A stretch of DNA of 64,000 nucleotides. Origin: Fluviispira sanaruensis (GTDB taxonomy: Bacteria; Bdellovibrionota_B; Oligoflexia; Silvanigrellales; Silvanigrellaceae). Positions 60,447-64,000 of the stretch are shown here, one piece after another. Numbering within the stretch: position 1 is the first letter of the stretch; each line of letters starts with the position of its first letter. The notes beneath the pieces were generated by a model, which was not told the DNA's origin, made no database searches, and saw only the letters and a list, made by a program, of their open reading frames with translations. The stretch spans positions 423,501 to 487,500 of the forward strand of contig NZ_AP019368.1 of NCBI RefSeq assembly GCF_004295685.1, given 5' to 3'. A program made the translations under genes and the position numbers.

Positions 60447-61364
60447 ATGTTTTCAAAAAAAATACCATACGCTCTTGGAGCTGATTCTGACAACGCTTCT
60501 CCTTCCCTTGATCTTTGGTACCAAGAACGCCACAACGATGAAATCTCTTTTGGCCTTCATGTTAAAAAAACATTGCACACCGTGCAAAGTCCTTTTCAGC
60601 GAGTAGATGTATTTGAATCTACAGGTTTTGGAAGAGTTCTTACTTTAGATGGACTCATGATGTGCTCCGATCGTGATGAATTTGTTTATCATGAAATGAT
60701 TTCGCACGTGCCTCTCTTGGTTCACCCAAATCCACGTCGCGTACTTGTCATCGGTGGGGGTGATGGAGGTACACTTCGTGAAGTCTTAAGACATGACTGC
60801 GTGGAAGAAGCTGTGTTGTGTGAAATCGATGGAGAAGTTGTCGAAGCCGCTCGTCAATTTTTTCCTGCCCTTGCAGTCGGCCTCAATCACCCGAGAGCAA
60901 AAATTCACATCGGTGATGGCGTTGAGTTTGTTAAAAACAGTCCCAAAGGCGAGTTTGATGTCGTTATCGTTGACTCAACTGATCCGATCGGCCCTGGAGT
61001 GGGGCTTTTTTCTGGAGAATTCTATAATGAAGTCAAAAGAATTTTAACTCCAGGTGGAATCGTGATGGCTCAGTGTGAATCGCCTTGGGAGAATAAATTT
61101 GATCTTGCTAAAGTTTACGGAAACTTAAAGCATGCTTTCTCGTCTGTATATTCCATGGTTGGAACCATTCCTTCTTACCCCTACGGATATTGGTCCTGGG
61201 GATTTGCGAGCGACTCACAACATCCCTTCGAAAAAATTGACCTGGATCGCGCGAAAGCAATCGAAAAAGCTTCTAAATACTATAACATAGATATCCATCG
61301 CAGTGCTTTTGCCCTCCCCAACTTCTTACGTCAGAAGCTGGTAAATGTGGTGAAGAACGCTTAA
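60447..61364 (+). CDS. speE: Spermidine synthase
   Basis: A 305-residue aminopropyltransferase: SLDLWYQERHNDEISFGLHV, VLVIGGGDGGTLREVLRHDC (SAM-decarboxylated site), VLCEIDGEVVEAAR, IVDSTDPIGPG and PYGYWSWGFASDS. The catalytic Asp lies in VDSTDPIGPG. The ATG follows AAGGA. It is divergent from the CoaBC-like gene and ends before a strong terminator. Confidence 0.95.
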   Translation: MFSKKIPYALGADSDNASPSLDLWYQERHNDEISFGLHVKKTLHTVQSPFQRVDVFESTGFGRVLTLDGLMMCSDRDEFVYHEMISHVPLLVHPNPRRVLVIGGGDGGTLREVLRHDCVEEAVLCEIDGEVVEAARQFFPALAVGLNHPRAKIHIGDGVEFVKNSPKGEFDVVIVDSTDPIGPGVGLFSGEFYNEVKRILTPGGIVMAQCESPWENKFDLAKVYGNLKHAFSSVYSMVGTIPSYPYGYWSWGFASDSQHPFEKIDLDRAKAIEKASKYYNIDIHRSAFALPNFLRQKLVNVVKNA

Positions 61365-61420
61365 GATGTTCTTTGTTCTAAACACATATTTTGCTTTTGG
61401 ATTATTTGAGTTCTGAAAAA

Positions 61421-61450
61421 AGCCTTCATGAAAAATGAAGGCTTTTTTTT
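61421..61450 (+). terminator. Rho-independent terminator after speE
   Basis: AGCCTTCAT-GAAAA-ATGAAGGCT with flanking A- and T-runs (eight T). It can act in both directions and shields the rRNA operon that starts about 90 bases on. Confidence 0.9.
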
Positions 61451-61537
61451 GTCTTTGAATTTAAAAGTGATTCATTCTTTTTATAATTGGATTAAAACTG
61501 TTTCTTTTTTTATTTATTAAAAAAAGTTGGAAGTTGC

Positions 61538-61566
61538 TTGACAGTCCCTGCTTCGACATGTAGAAC
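61538..61566 (+). promoter_or_regulatory. Strong promoter of the tRNA-fMet/rRNA operon
   Basis: TTGACA at 61538-61543, a 17-base spacer and TAGAAC at 61561-61566, followed by a C-rich discriminator (CCCC). The -35 is consensus. A second TTGACA-containing element at 61684-61689 lies between tRNA-fMet and 16S but has no good -10. Confidence 0.6.
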
Positions 61567-61587
61567 CCCATTCATCACTGATGACGA

Positions 61588-61663
61588 CGCGGGGTGGAGA
61601 AGTTGGTATCTCGTCGGGCTCATAACCCGAAGGCCGCAGGTTCAAGTCCTGTCCCCGCCACCA
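61588..61663 (+). tRNA. Initiator tRNA-fMet (anticodon CAU)
   Basis: A 76-base tRNA with encoded CCA. The acceptor is CGCGGGG/CCCCGCC, so position 1 is unpaired (C·C), and the anticodon stem ends in three G·C pairs (GGG/CCC) around CTCATAA. Both are marks of initiator tRNA. It lies between the promoter and 16S, so it is probably transcribed with the rRNA genes. Confidence 0.93.
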
Positions 61664-61698
61664 ATCATTAGTAGAAAGTTATTTGACAAGAGAAGAGA

Positions 61699-61720
61699 GC
61701 AGAAACAGAGTGCGGGTCCT
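61699..61720 (+). other. 5' arm of the 16S precursor processing stem
   Basis: Twenty-two bases that are perfectly complementary to 63431-63452 downstream of 16S. The pair would form the long double-stranded stem that RNase III cleaves to release pre-16S. Confidence 0.8.
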
Positions 61721-61839
61721 TAGAGGCTTTGACTCAATCGGCGCAAGTCGAGAGAGAAGGAAGCTTCGGGGCTCGAGATAAAAGACGAGCCGTCAAAAGA
61801 AAAAAAATCTTCATAACGCGAGTTATGGAGTAAGTAATT

Positions 61840-63379
<1,540 letters not shown>

Positions 63380-63430
63380 GGAATTTAGACAACTCATACT
63401 TTCGGGTACTGAGTGTCCATTCTAGGTCAA

Positions 63431-63452
63431 AGGACCCGCACTCTGTTTCTGC
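63431..63452 (+). other. 3' arm of the 16S precursor processing stem
   Basis: Perfect complement of 61699-61720; see that entry. It begins about 55 bases after the 16S end. Confidence 0.8.
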
Positions 63453-63554
63453 AATCTTTTCGAAGTCAGTAAAAACGGCTCAATTAAGAGAAGTTCAAAT
63501 GAAGAGCAAAAGCTCAACATAAGAGTTCTTTGAATTGAGGCGTTTTTGCCTTAA

Positions 63555-63630
63555 GGGCGCTTAGCTCAGTTGGGAGAGCACCAGATTTGCATTCTGGGGG
63601 TCAGGAGTTCGACCCTCCTAGCGTCCACCA
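63555..63630 (+). tRNA. tRNA-Ala (anticodon UGC)
   Basis: A 76-base tRNA in the 16S-23S spacer with encoded CCA. The acceptor is GGGCGCT/AGCGTCC, the anticodon stem CCAGA/TCTGG encloses TTTGCAT (anticodon TGC). No tRNA-Ile is found in the spacer. Confidence 0.96.
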
Positions 63631-63724
63631 GATTTCTGTTTTTTGACAAGAGAATAAGAAGAAGAAAGAAAAGTTTTCAACTCCTGGACAGGAGGGGAAA
63701 GCAAATAAGCTGAGTGATATTTTT

Positions 63725-64000
63725 ACTCAAGCGATTAAGGGCGTACGGAGGATGCCTAGGTATCGAGAAGCGACGAAGGACGTGTCAGGCTGCGAAAAGC
63801 ATCGGCGAGCTGCCAAGAAAGCTTTGACCCGGTGATGTCCGAATGGGGGAACCCAGTCCGCAAGGATTATCCTGTACTGAATAAATAGGTGCAGCGAGGC
63901 GAACGAAGGGAATTGAAACATCTTAGTACCTTTAGGAAGAGAAAACAAATAAGTGATTCTGCGAGTAGCGGCGAGCGAAAGTGGAAGAGGCCAAACCATG
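63725..64000 (+). rRNA. rrl: 23S ribosomal RNA (5' part, runs off the right edge)
   Basis: The start CAAGCGATTAAGGGCGTACG and GAGGATGCCTAGGTATCGAG, then GCGACGAAGGACGTG, matches the 5' end of bacterial 23S rRNA. Only about 276 bases are in the window. Confidence 0.95.

Overview
The window is a chromosomal segment of an AT-rich Gram-negative bacterium. The envelope genes (LptB/A/C, a BamB-like protein, several lipoboxes), a flagellin, CsrA, a CheX-like regulator and the gene mix fit the Bdellovibrionota/Oligoflexia, most likely the Silvanigrellales. That placement is an inference from gene content and the look of the 16S gene; no database search was possible. No CRISPR array, intact insertion sequence or prophage was seen.

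Layout. 1-7.7 kb is accessory: two tandem periplasmic sugar-binding-like proteins, two related small secreted proteins with near-identical promoters, a large GH31 glycosidase with a starch-binding module, a relic of a second copy of that glycosidase's 3' end, and a decayed ABC transporter gene. 7.9-17.8 kb holds an oligoendopeptidase, a CheX-type response regulator, RlmK, a matrixin-like lipoprotein, an L,D-transpeptidase with an NTF2-like tail, and several unknowns. 17.8-27.2 kb is mostly housekeeping: twin tRNA-Val genes, a MurA-like enzyme with altered active-site residues, CsrA, YfgM-BamB, YbeY-CorC, a very acidic protein, DnaX and SRP RNA. 27.5-30.4 kb is a three-gene ABC uptake system behind a 17-residue leader peptide ending Q-W-W-C-W-R, so it probably carries tryptophan. 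30.6-34.1 kb has an M24 peptidase-like protein, a lactate permease and a small NTF2-like protein.

34.1-43.9 kb contains tRNA-Ser, rplU-rpmA-obgE-rsfS-rlmH-comF, an RlpA-like lipoprotein, the compact pabB-pabA-lptC-lptA-lptB operon and AMP nucleosidase. 44.2-47.7 kb is a small AT-rich accessory island with a candidate ADP-ribosyltransferase toxin that has an N-terminal zinc-finger-like motif, an astacin-type secreted protease and a small secreted protein. 47.8-61.4 kb contains queE and an unusual double-domain queD, flagellin directly downstream of a giant helical-repeat protein with a HEPN-like motif, an aldehyde dehydrogenase, an ABC exporter, a COG3014-type lipoprotein, plsC, a CoaBC-like protein and speE. 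61.5-64 kb is an rRNA operon that begins with initiator tRNA-fMet, then 16S, tRNA-Ala and the start of 23S.

The most notable observations are the Trp-codon leader peptide and candidate attenuator before the ABC uptake operon, the zinc-finger-like/ADP-ribosyltransferase candidate, the MurA-like protein with K22 and C115 replaced, the HEPN-like giant protein coupled to flagellin, and a hairpin over the flagellin start that looks like a CsrA target.
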